Of a stretch of 64,000 nucleotides of DNA, positions 43,359 through 51,796 are shown one piece after another; position 1 is the first letter of the stretch; the number at the start of each line of letters is the position of its first letter. This DNA comes from Coprenecus sp949297365 (GTDB taxonomy: Bacteria; Bacteroidota; Bacteroidia; Bacteroidales; UBA932), in the NCBI GenBank assembly GCA_963931055.1, contig OZ006987.1, positions 1 to 64,000 of the forward strand, read 5' to 3'. Under the pieces are notes generated by a model. That model had not been told where the DNA came from and searched no databases. It saw only the letters and a program-made list of their open reading frames with translations. The position numbers were made by a program, and so were the translations under genes.

Positions 43359-44081
43359 CTATTTTATCTTGAAATGTACTCCGAAGCAGATGCTTGCCTG
43401 CCACGGATAGCTGTATATCCAGGATGCACTGCTCATTTTCTCGGGATGATACAGCATGGAAAGGGAGTAGTGGAAGGCTCCTTCCAGATGGAACTCTATC
43501 CTCTTGCCAAGGATGTAAGCCAGTCCCGCCCCGCCGACTATACCGTAGTCGAAACGGATGTCAAAGCAGTCAAAGCCGTTGTCCTTAGTAGTGGCGAAAC
43601 GGTATCCGACAAAGGGTCCGAGGCTGAGCAGGATCCTGAAGTGTTCTCCGAGATCTACGTGAAATGCAGACAGAAACGGCAGTTCCACAAAGGTGACTGT
43701 CTGTTCGAAATGCTCAAAGTTGTATTCGTCGTTGACAAATCCGTATTTACTGTATCTGAGTCCCGTCTGGAGTCCGAAGAAGTCGTAGGCACCCCACAGG
43801 GGATGATAGTAGGTATACAGCACGGCGATGTTTAAAGGGGAGTTGATGGACTTAATGCCCATATCCGGAGTCATGGACACTCCGGTAAAGGAATAGTCAT
43901 ACCTGACACCAATGAGATGCTCCGGGTACTTGACTGGCAGTACCTTTACGGTAGTGTCCCATTGAATGCCGGGCTGTATCTTCTGCACTGTGTCCTTTTG
44001 GGACTTACGATCCTGCCCTGAGACAGACAATGGTGTGATGATCAGTACAATAAATGCTATTATTGAAAACAGTGGTCTCAT
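43359..44081 (-). CDS. outer-membrane beta-barrel protein (PorT-like)
   Basis: 240 residues with a signal peptide (LFSIIAFIVLIITPLSVSG) and a short linker, then alternating-hydrophobic strands typical of 8- to 10-stranded barrels (HLIGVRYDYSFTGVSMTPDM, FGLQTGLRYSKYGF, GGAGLAYILGKRIEFHLEGA) and a terminal strand ICFGVHFKIK. It belongs in style to the PorT/OMP_b-brl group. Its ATG overlaps the lipoprotein stop by 4 bases. The function is unknown, perhaps envelope assembly with the neighbouring lipoprotein. Confidence 0.8.
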   Translation of the reverse strand: MRPLFSIIAFIVLIITPLSVSGQDRKSQKDTVQKIQPGIQWDTTVKVLPVKYPEHLIGVRYDYSFTGVSMTPDMGIKSINSPLNIAVLYTYYHPLWGAYDFFGLQTGLRYSKYGFVNDEYNFEHFEQTVTFVELPFLSAFHVDLGEHFRILLSLGPFVGYRFATTKDNGFDCFDIRFDYGIVGGAGLAYILGKRIEFHLEGAFHYSLSMLYHPEKMSSASWIYSYPWQASICFGVHFKIK

Positions 44082-45895
44082 TTGAACATCTCTCCGATAT
44101 CTATGGTTTGTATCAATTCTGTCCGTTCAGGGAGTTCCAGAATATATGCGTTGTTTCCCATGGACTCGTTGAACCTGAACATCATGACTTTCTCCGGCTG
44201 TTTCTTGTCAAGTAGGGAACCTGTGTCCACCTGTCCGTTGCCGTTCTTGTCCTCGGTGATCCGGATAGAATATTTCCCGGTTTTAAGGTAGGGGAAATCA
44301 AGGACAGAAGTGCTGTCTATCAGATAACTGCGGAATACTTTCGTCCTTTTCTCGTCCACCAGTTCCACGAGGTATTTCTCATGGACATTGGATGCCTCCA
44401 CTCTCAGGGAACTCAGGCTCTCATCCTGGGGCAGGGTTATCTTCTTGACCAGACTGTCGCAGTAGATGCCGTCTATATCCATGAACACGCTGTCAGGGAT
44501 TCGGAGGGTGTACTCGAAGCCGGGAGTAAGTTTCTCCGCCAGCCTGAGAGTGAATTTCTTGATATTGGCCGTATCCTGTTCGACAGTGAACTGAGCCGGG
44601 GAGACCTGCTCCCTGGTATTCTTCGCCATGATGGTGATGGAGTCGAACGGAGTGACTATCATCGGGGACTCAAAGGTGATGATGATGCCGTTCTGGTCTA
44701 TGTTCTCAGGAGTGGCATCCACCTCGTAGGCCGCAAGGGTGTCCACTTCCTCCACCATCTCTCCCCAGCGGTTCTCCACCATCTTTGCCTTGGGACGGAC
44801 CATTCTGATGGTATCGGTCTGCGGAACCAATATATTGAGGGAATCATCTGTCTTCATGTACGTCAGGCGCATCCGCAGGGTGTCGGCCACAGGCCCCTGA
44901 TCATTGATCCAGATTACGATACTGTCTTTGTAGTAGTTATATTCCTTTATGAGTTTCTCATCGGGAATGCCGTCAATGATGATGGAGTCTATCTGTGGAT
45001 ATGGAGCGGAGAACTTAAGGTACATCTGTCTTCTGGAAACCCTTTCCTTTGCCCGGAGAATCTGTCTTTGCGAGACTTCCTTGAACATTGACAGGGACAG
45101 CTGGGCGGGTCTTGACAGACAGGCGGCGGTATCGGTCATATTGAATGACAAAAGTTCCGGAAGACTGTCCCTCATCACACTGGAGGGCAGCACCAGAGTG
45201 TCCAGAAACGCCACTCTCTCCTGATCGGGGTCATAGAGGCAGTTGTTGTTAAGGTCCTCGATGGCAAACACTCTGTATACGGTGTCCGCAGGAAGGTTGC
45301 GTACTGTGAAATAACCCCATAGGTCGCTTTTTGCAGCTGCTTTGGGCAGTACTTTGAATATGGCCGAATCCGAAGGGTCGGTATGGAAAAGTACTGTAAT
45401 GTTGGACATGGGAAGCATGGTAGATGCTTCCACTATATTGCCGGATACGAATAGCGAGTCAATATGGCTTCCGGTAGAGAAGCTGTGTGTATAGGGCGGA
45501 AACGGATTGCCCTCGTTGTTGTCCTTTATGGCCTCTCCCAGGGAAAGGGAATAAGTCTTGTTGGAGTCAAGCGGCTCCTCGAACGAGACGACTACGCGCT
45601 TGCCCTTGATCTTGGCTGTAGGCGGCTTGGTCTGAGGCGGGGACAGGAAAAGGTATGAGTTCGGATTGTTCAGAGCCACATACTCGTTGAATTCAAAAGA
45701 TACCGAACTGTGCCGCTTGTCTCTCGGATGATTCAGCGCATTGTTGGCCGGTACCACCTCTACGATTACCGGAGGTATGGTGTCTTTCGGACCTCCTTCC
45801 GGAGGAGTGGATGTATTCGCACAGGATTTGGAAAAGATGACCGATGCGAATATTCCGACAACTATGACAGTGTTCAGCAGATTCTTATGTTTCAT
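44078..45895 (-). CDS. Ig-like (Big_5/SbsA) domain lipoprotein
   Basis: 605 residues with a lipoprotein signal ending in SKSCANT, then a PPEGGPKDTIPP motif and an SbsA-type Ig-like domain (VVPANNALNHPRDK, FEFNEYV, FSTGSHID) at 30-145. Several further Ig/fibronectin-like domains follow, with a calcium-loop-like ENKNGNGQVDTG near the end. The protein is common and conserved in Bacteroidales, encoded next to spoT-type genes; it probably sits on the outer membrane. It starts 2 bases after spoT. Confidence 0.82.
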   Translation of the reverse strand: MKHKNLLNTVIVVGIFASVIFSKSCANTSTPPEGGPKDTIPPVIVEVVPANNALNHPRDKRHSSVSFEFNEYVALNNPNSYLFLSPPQTKPPTAKIKGKRVVVSFEEPLDSNKTYSLSLGEAIKDNNEGNPFPPYTHSFSTGSHIDSLFVSGNIVEASTMLPMSNITVLFHTDPSDSAIFKVLPKAAAKSDLWGYFTVRNLPADTVYRVFAIEDLNNNCLYDPDQERVAFLDTLVLPSSVMRDSLPELLSFNMTDTAACLSRPAQLSLSMFKEVSQRQILRAKERVSRRQMYLKFSAPYPQIDSIIIDGIPDEKLIKEYNYYKDSIVIWINDQGPVADTLRMRLTYMKTDDSLNILVPQTDTIRMVRPKAKMVENRWGEMVEEVDTLAAYEVDATPENIDQNGIIITFESPMIVTPFDSITIMAKNTREQVSPAQFTVEQDTANIKKFTLRLAEKLTPGFEYTLRIPDSVFMDIDGIYCDSLVKKITLPQDESLSSLRVEASNVHEKYLVELVDEKRTKVFRSYLIDSTSVLDFPYLKTGKYSIRITEDKNGNGQVDTGSLLDKKQPEKVMMFRFNESMGNNAYILELPERTELIQTIDIGEMFK

Positions 45896-45897
45896 CT

Positions 45898-48228
45898 CTA
45901 GTATTTGTCTTCTTTGATATCAATTCTGTTGACACTCTCGACACCCTTGATCTTCCTGATATGGGCCATCAGATTGTCCAGGTCGGCTGTACTGCGGACG
46001 TAGCAGTCGATATAACCCTCGAAGATGCTGTCATGAGTGGCGATATAGACTTTCCGGATGTTGATGTTCAGCACAAGTGTCGTGACTTTAGTAAGTTCGT
46101 TGAGTATGCCGAGCCGGTCAGTACCGAACATCTTGATACGGGCAAGGAAGGATGCAACGGTGTTCTTGCTCCATTTGGCGTTTACTATCCTGTCTCCGTG
46201 AATGGAGGCCAGATTGACGGCCTCCGGGCAGGTCTTCTTATGTACGACGACCTCTCCGCTGTCATTGATGAAACCCACTATAGTGTCACCGGGAATAGGG
46301 TAGCAGCAGTCAGCTATGCGGTATGTGACAGGTGAGCCGGGGTTCTTTCCTTCGCCCTTGCCTTCCTCGGCCAGAATCAGATCCCTGTTCTTGTCCAACT
46401 GATTCTTGATGATGCGGTCCCTTATCTCGGCGTTGGTCATCTCGTCGCTCTCTCCGTCCTCATCGTCCCCGCTGTCCTCGGAACTGCTCTTCTTGTTGCT
46501 TCCGAACAGTTTCAGGGTCCAGTATATGACGTTCTTGTTCTCGGTATTCTTGCGCAGGACCTTGTCCAGATCTTTCAGCGAGATGACTCCTGTGGATATC
46601 TTGTTGTACAGCTCCTCCTTCGTGCTCACGGAATATTCGCGCAGGAGTTTCTTGAGCACGTTGCTCTGCAGCTTGACTCCGTAGCCGGCCAGCTCTTTCT
46701 CAAGCATCTGGCGGCCGCTTTTGATGCTGTCATCCACGTCATCCTTAAGAGCTTCGTAAACATAGTTCCTGGCTCTGGATGTCCTGAGGAATTCAAGCCA
46801 TTCCGGCCGGGGCTTCTGGGATTCGGCGGTGATGATCTCCACCTGATCTCCGTTGCGAAGCACCTTGGACAGAGGTGAGAGCTTGAAGTTGATCTTGGCC
46901 GCAATGGCCCTGTTGCCTATCTGGGAATGGATGCTGTATGCGAAATCCAGGGCGGTGGAGCCTTTAGGCAGGGATTTCGACTCACCTTTCGGAGTAAAGA
47001 CGTATATCTCCTGGTCCAGCAGGGTGTCGTGGAACTTGTCCAGGAATTTCAAGGCGTTGGAATCCGGATTCTCCAGCACTTCCCGGACCATGTCCAGCCA
47101 GCGGTCCATCTCCTTCTCAGAGTTGGTCTCCTCGCCTTTCTGCTTGTAGCTCCAGTGTGCGGCGATACCCTTCTCGGCTATCTCGTTCATCCTCTCGCTG
47201 CGGATCTGGACCTCCACCCATCCTCCGCCGTTGCTCATGACCGTACAGTGCAGGGCCTCGTAGCCGTTGCTCTTGGGTCTGGTCACCCAGTCGCGGATGC
47301 GGTCTGTCTTGGAAGTGTAGATGCCGGATACGAGCGAATAGATGTACCAGCACTGGGTGCGCTCGTCCTCATCGGGCTTTGGAGTGAATATGATGCGGAT
47401 ACCGTAGATATCGTATATGTCCTCGAACTCCACGTGCTTTTCCTGCATCTTGTGCCAGACAGAGTAGGGGGTCTTGGTCCTCTTGGTGATGTCGAATGTA
47501 TAGCCGGCATTCTGCAGGGCATCCGCTACCGGCTGGATGAACTTGTCCATGGCCTCCCCCTTTTCCTTTATCACTCCGTCTATCCTGGCTACGATGTCGT
47601 TGTACATCTTGGGATTTCTGGTCTTGAGCCAGATGTTCTCCATCTCGGACTTTATGTTGTACAGACCCAGCCGGTGAGCCAGGGGCACGAAGAGGTACAT
47701 GGTCTCGCTGAGTATCTTGTCCTTCTTGTAGTCCGGCATGGAGCCGATGGTGCGGATATTGTGCAGACGGTCGGCCAGCTTGATCAGCACTACACGCACG
47801 TCATCGTTGAGAGTCAGGATGATCCGCTTGAAATTCTCGGCTTGAAGATTGCCGCCGCCGTCGGTGTCCATGGCGGCCTTGATCTTTGTCAGGCCGTCTA
47901 CCAGCGAGGCTATCTTCTCTCCGAAAAGACGCTTGATGTCGTCCACGGTGTATTCCGTGTCCTCCACCACGTCATGCAGAAGGGCGGCTACGATAGACTT
48001 GTATCCGAGCCCGATCTCGTTGACAACGATTTTGGCCACGGATATCGGATGGATGATATACGGTTCTCCAGACCTTCTCCGGACACCTTTGTGGGCTTCA
48101 TTTGCGAAGTCAAAGGCCTTCAGAACACCGTCATATTCCTCCTGCGAGGAGCACCGCTTGAGCGCGGCCAGCCGAAGCTCCTCGAATTCTTTATTTATCA
48201 GATCGTAATCGCTTTGTGTGAAATCCAT
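45898..48228 (-). CDS. spoT: RelA/SpoT-family (p)ppGpp synthetase/hydrolase
   Basis: 776 residues. HD-type hydrolase domain with HPISVAKIV and LLHDVVEDT (about 61-93), synthetase domain (YDIYGIRIIF, RDWVTRPKSNGYEALHCTVM, about 270-340), TGS domain (YVFTPKGESKSLPKGSTALD, about 415), helical and zinc-finger-like region, and C-terminal ACT domain. Both catalytic halves keep their motifs, so it is probably bifunctional. It sets the stringent response. A -7 box ends only 4 bases before the ATG, pointing to a leaderless mRNA. Confidence 0.94.
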   Translation of the reverse strand: MDFTQSDYDLINKEFEELRLAALKRCSSQEEYDGVLKAFDFANEAHKGVRRRSGEPYIIHPISVAKIVVNEIGLGYKSIVAALLHDVVEDTEYTVDDIKRLFGEKIASLVDGLTKIKAAMDTDGGGNLQAENFKRIILTLNDDVRVVLIKLADRLHNIRTIGSMPDYKKDKILSETMYLFVPLAHRLGLYNIKSEMENIWLKTRNPKMYNDIVARIDGVIKEKGEAMDKFIQPVADALQNAGYTFDITKRTKTPYSVWHKMQEKHVEFEDIYDIYGIRIIFTPKPDEDERTQCWYIYSLVSGIYTSKTDRIRDWVTRPKSNGYEALHCTVMSNGGGWVEVQIRSERMNEIAEKGIAAHWSYKQKGEETNSEKEMDRWLDMVREVLENPDSNALKFLDKFHDTLLDQEIYVFTPKGESKSLPKGSTALDFAYSIHSQIGNRAIAAKINFKLSPLSKVLRNGDQVEIITAESQKPRPEWLEFLRTSRARNYVYEALKDDVDDSIKSGRQMLEKELAGYGVKLQSNVLKKLLREYSVSTKEELYNKISTGVISLKDLDKVLRKNTENKNVIYWTLKLFGSNKKSSSEDSGDDEDGESDEMTNAEIRDRIIKNQLDKNRDLILAEEGKGEGKNPGSPVTYRIADCCYPIPGDTIVGFINDSGEVVVHKKTCPEAVNLASIHGDRIVNAKWSKNTVASFLARIKMFGTDRLGILNELTKVTTLVLNINIRKVYIATHDSIFEGYIDCYVRSTADLDNLMAHIRKIKGVESVNRIDIKEDKY

Positions 48229-48232
48229 TCTG

Positions 48233-48240
48233 CAAAAATA
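48233..48240 (-). promoter_or_regulatory. -7 box directly before spoT
   Basis: Minus-strand TATTTTTG with 4 bases to the ATG. If used, transcription would begin at or next to the start codon. Confidence 0.55.
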
Positions 48241-48249
48241 ATCAAAAAA

Positions 48250-49668
48250 CTAATAGAGAATGTCCCGGATACCCTGTTCGCGGATTTTTTTCAGTCTCTC
48301 TTTCAGACTTTCTTTCTCGTCCCCGTCGGGCATCTTCGCCAGTTCCCGCTCTGTCAGCTTATATCCTTCCTCTTTCGTAAGGTCCGACGAATAGTCCTCA
48401 AGATATTCGGCCAGGGTAAGCAAGGCATTCCTGGTGCAGAATCTCTTGATGAAGCCGGGGATGGCAAACTCCATGAAATGCTCTCCTGTGCGGCCTACGC
48501 GGTAGCAGGCGGTGCAGAAGCTGGGGATATAATCGCGGGTAAGCAGCCAGCGGATGACCTCGTCCAGATTGCGGGTATCTCCGATCTGGAACTGTTCCTC
48601 GTCCAGGGCCTGCTCATCTCCCTTGCGTTCCTTATTGTAGCCTCCGATCTCCAGCTTGGTGCCGGCATCGATCTGCGAAACTCCGAACTCCATCACCTCA
48701 TCGCGGATGGCACGGGACTCTCTGGCGGTCATTATAAGGCCGGTATAAGGTACTGCAAGCCTGAGAATCGCCACCAGTTTCTTAAAGTCCTGGTCGGAGA
48801 CCCTGTAGGGCAGGTCCAGTTCCATGCCGTTGGCCGGCTGTATCCTCGGGAAACTGATAGTGTGAGGACCGACTCCGTAAGTAGTCTGGAGGTGGATTGC
48901 ATGGGATACCAGTCCGAGTACCTCGAACCGCCAGTCATAGAGTCCGAACAGGGCACCGATGCCCATGTCGTCTATGCCGCCCTCGAAGGCGCGGTCCATG
49001 GCGTTGAGTCTCCACAGGTAATTGCTCTTCTGGGTATTGCCGGGATGATATTTGGCGTATGTTTCTTTGTGATATGTCTCCTGGAATACCTGGAACGTGC
49101 CTATGCCGGCCTCCTTGACCGTCCTGTAGCCCTCGATGTCCAGAGGAGCGGCGTTGATGTTGACCCTGCGGATCTCGCCTTTGCCGGATTTGGTGGCGTA
49201 GGTCATCCTGACTGTGTGCGCGATGAACTCGGGAGTGTACTTGGGATGCTCACCGTAGACGAGGATCAGCCTCTTGTGCCCCTCGTCCTCCAGGGAACGC
49301 ACTTCGTTGACCAGCTCCTGGTCGCTGAGACTGTGACGGACTGTGCTGCGCAGCGAGCGGCGGAAACCGCAGTACTGACAGTCATTGATGCAGTAGTTGC
49401 CGATATAAAGGGGAGCGAAGAGCACTATACGGTTGCCGTACACCGAGCGTTTGAGCTCCCGGGCTGTCTCGAATATCTCGTGCAGACCCTCGGGGGACTG
49501 GACAGCGATGAGAGCAGCAGTCTCCTCGACCGTCAGCGGTTGTTTGGAAAGGGATTTCTTTAAAATAGCCCTGTAGACCACCGGGTCCTCCCTGGTGTTG
49601 TTGATCAGGGAATGCAGTTTGGCGTCGTCAATAAAATCCACGAAGCCTTTTGTTAATTCCATATTCAT
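48250..49668 (-). CDS. hydG: [FeFe]-hydrogenase maturation radical SAM tyrosine lyase
   Basis: About 472 residues from ATG 49668 (ATG 49662 also possible). The radical-SAM cluster motif is CINDCQYCGF (CX3CX2C, about residue 95-102), and the HydG-specific second cluster motif CX2CX22C is exact (CTACYRVG, then Cys after KRF). These separate HydG from the thiamin enzyme ThiH. It cleaves tyrosine to supply the CO and CN ligands of the H-cluster. HydE, HydF and the hydrogenase are not in the window, but the organism presumably has one. It follows yihY by 23 bases. Confidence 0.95.
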   Translation of the reverse strand: MNMELTKGFVDFIDDAKLHSLINNTREDPVVYRAILKKSLSKQPLTVEETAALIAVQSPEGLHEIFETARELKRSVYGNRIVLFAPLYIGNYCINDCQYCGFRRSLRSTVRHSLSDQELVNEVRSLEDEGHKRLILVYGEHPKYTPEFIAHTVRMTYATKSGKGEIRRVNINAAPLDIEGYRTVKEAGIGTFQVFQETYHKETYAKYHPGNTQKSNYLWRLNAMDRAFEGGIDDMGIGALFGLYDWRFEVLGLVSHAIHLQTTYGVGPHTISFPRIQPANGMELDLPYRVSDQDFKKLVAILRLAVPYTGLIMTARESRAIRDEVMEFGVSQIDAGTKLEIGGYNKERKGDEQALDEEQFQIGDTRNLDEVIRWLLTRDYIPSFCTACYRVGRTGEHFMEFAIPGFIKRFCTRNALLTLAEYLEDYSSDLTKEEGYKLTERELAKMPDGDEKESLKERLKKIREQGIRDILY

Positions 49669-49691
49669 TTTACTCAATATTTTAAACATTC

Positions 49692-50618
49692 TCAATTCAA
49701 GTCTTCCAGCGGATAATTGTCCACGTTCTGAAAGACGTAGGAAAGTTCAGAGCCCAGCAGGATGATGAACCATCCGATGTTGAGCCATACCATAAAAAGC
49801 GGGATGGCAGCGAACACTCCGTAGACGGCATTCATCCTCGACACGAACATCTGGGTCTCCATATAGAGATACTGCACGACCGTAAATGCCAGTGAGGATA
49901 TAAGCGCGGCCGAAAGCGCCGGCAGCAGCCTCACCCGGGCGTTGGGTATCAGTATGTACATTGCAGTCAGGACAACCGTCATGAACGCAAAGAACGAGAG
50001 CCACACCAGAAAAGTGCTGATGGAGCTCAGAAAAGGTATCTCGAGTCCGATGGCCTCGATACCGTCGGAAATGGAGAGGGCCACCGAAAGGAAGACCATG
50101 ATGACGAAGGGGGAAGCGGTCATGGTGACGATGTATGCCAGCACCCTCTTCCACAGTATGCGGTTGCGCTCCACCTTCCAGATCCGGTTGAAAGACCATT
50201 CAACCCTGGACATCAGCCATATCACCATCCATAGGAAGATCAGAAACGAGAGGATTCCGTAGATGCCCTGCTGGGAGGCGGCTATGATGTTGTCCGCGAA
50301 GGTAAGTATATGGTTTACTATCGTATCGCGTCCGAAATTGTCGTATATCAACTCCCTAAGGTGGTCTCCCAGTCCTGCGTAGTTGGATATGGCGAACGCT
50401 ACGGCCAGGAAGGGCACGAAGGCCATGGTCGTGAAGAAGCTCAGAGCCACGGCCTGCTGTCCTACGTTCTGGTGACTGAAATTCTTGGCGGTCAGTATGA
50501 TGACCCTGATATACCTGACGACCTTGGCCTTTGCCCGGCCAAGGTCGGAGGTGTTGATGTTCCAGATGCCGTCGCGGAAGAACTCCTTGAACCGTCTTAT
50601 GTTATCCGCGCATCGCAT
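49692..50618 (-). CDS. YihY/BrkB-family inner-membrane protein
   Basis: 308 residues with six membrane helices and a hydrophilic N-terminal tail of about 45 residues. Conserved family motifs include QQAVALSFFTTMAFVPFLAV, the EWSFNRIWKVE loop and the YGVFAAIPLFMVWLNIGWFI helix. The family was once called RNase BN in error; its role is unknown, with suggestions of envelope or transport functions. It overlaps the fprA stop by 17 bases. Confidence 0.9.
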   Translation of the reverse strand: MRCADNIRRFKEFFRDGIWNINTSDLGRAKAKVVRYIRVIILTAKNFSHQNVGQQAVALSFFTTMAFVPFLAVAFAISNYAGLGDHLRELIYDNFGRDTIVNHILTFADNIIAASQQGIYGILSFLIFLWMVIWLMSRVEWSFNRIWKVERNRILWKRVLAYIVTMTASPFVIMVFLSVALSISDGIEAIGLEIPFLSSISTFLVWLSFFAFMTVVLTAMYILIPNARVRLLPALSAALISSLAFTVVQYLYMETQMFVSRMNAVYGVFAAIPLFMVWLNIGWFIILLGSELSYVFQNVDNYPLEDLN

Positions 50619-51786
50619 CCACCAGTTTCTTGGCGAAGTCGCCTATCTTGTCGAAATCGGACTCATAGGGCCGTCCGAGGAATTCCACGGGATCTCCGGT
50701 AACGGGCATTTTGGCCTTCTCCGCAAACTCTCTGAGAGCCTTCACTCCGGCTCCGTTCCAGCTTGAGCCTCCGAAGATACCCAGAATCTTGTTCTGAGGA
50801 GCCGATACGCTTATCTCATGGGTAAGCAGGGCCATCATGGGGTGCATACCGGTGTTGTAGGCGCAGCTTCCGAGTACGAGGCCCCTGTATTTCCAGATGG
50901 CTGTCAGCAGATAGGAGACATGGGTCTTGGACACGTCGTATACGCGGATATCCCTGACACCGAGGGCCGATATCTGACGGGCTATCTCATCGGCGAACTT
51001 CTCGGTGTTGCCGTACATCGAGGCGTATGCGATTACGAAGCCGTCCTCAGCCTCGTACTTGCTCCACTTGTCGTAAAGCGAGAGCACCTTGCCCGGGTCC
51101 TTGCGCCAGATGAGTCCGTGAGACGGGCAGATAATCTTCACCGGCACACCCTCCAGCTTCTTGAAAGCCTTCTGCACCATGCCGCTCCACTTGCCCACGA
51201 TGTTGGAGTAGTAACGCAGCATGTCCTCCTCATAGAAGTCAAAGTTGGCTGTGTCGTCGAAGATGCCTCCGTCCAGGGTTCCGAAAGAGCCGAATGCATC
51301 GCACGAGAAGAGTATCTGATCCACAGTGTCGTATGTCACCATCGTCTCGGGCCAGTGTACCCAGGGAACCATGACGAATGTCAGCTTGTGATGGCCGAGG
51401 TCAAGGACGTCCCCTTCCTTAATCTCATGGATATTGTCCTGAGGGAGAGGGTAGTAGCTTTCCATTATCTTATAGGTCTTGCAGTTGGCCACGACCTTGA
51501 CCCTGGGATAGCGGCGCAGGATCTCGCCGATCATGCTGGAGTGGTCGGGCTCCATGTGGTTGACGATCATATATTCCAGATCCCGTCCACCCAGCGCGCT
51601 GTCTATATGTGCCAGATAGTCGGGGTCAGAACCGTACTCAATCGTGTCTATCAGGGCCGGATGCTCGTCGGCTATGATGTATGAATTGTAGGCCACTCCG
51701 TTGGGCAGAGGCCAGTTGTTCTCGAAAAGATGCTTCTTGCGGTCATTGGTTCCGATATAGAACACTTTGTTGCTGATCTGTATCAT
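50602..51786 (-). CDS. A-type flavodiiron protein (FprA)
   Basis: 394 residues. A metallo-beta-lactamase-like diiron domain (1-250) carries HMEPDHSSM, and the FMN flavodoxin domain (about 255-394) carries YASMYGNTEKFADEI. It reduces O2 to water, or NO to N2O, using electrons from rubredoxin or F420-like donors, and protects anaerobes from oxygen. It lies 10 bases after ligA in an operon with yihY and hydG. Company with hydG fits protection of oxygen-sensitive hydrogenase, which is inference. Confidence 0.93.
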   Translation of the reverse strand: MIQISNKVFYIGTNDRKKHLFENNWPLPNGVAYNSYIIADEHPALIDTIEYGSDPDYLAHIDSALGGRDLEYMIVNHMEPDHSSMIGEILRRYPRVKVVANCKTYKIMESYYPLPQDNIHEIKEGDVLDLGHHKLTFVMVPWVHWPETMVTYDTVDQILFSCDAFGSFGTLDGGIFDDTANFDFYEEDMLRYYSNIVGKWSGMVQKAFKKLEGVPVKIICPSHGLIWRKDPGKVLSLYDKWSKYEAEDGFVIAYASMYGNTEKFADEIARQISALGVRDIRVYDVSKTHVSYLLTAIWKYRGLVLGSCAYNTGMHPMMALLTHEISVSAPQNKILGIFGGSSWNGAGVKALREFAEKAKMPVTGDPVEFLGRPYESDFDKIGDFAKKLVDAMRG

Positions 51787-51796
51787 ATTAATAGGT

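Noticed and set aside
46927..49563. 878-codon plus-strand frame
   Set aside because: It is antisense to spoT and hydG, both of which have complete catalytic motifs; a by-product of GC-biased codon use.
49692..50618. RNase BN
   Set aside because: The YihY/BrkB family was misnamed; the sequence is a six-helix membrane protein without nuclease motifs.
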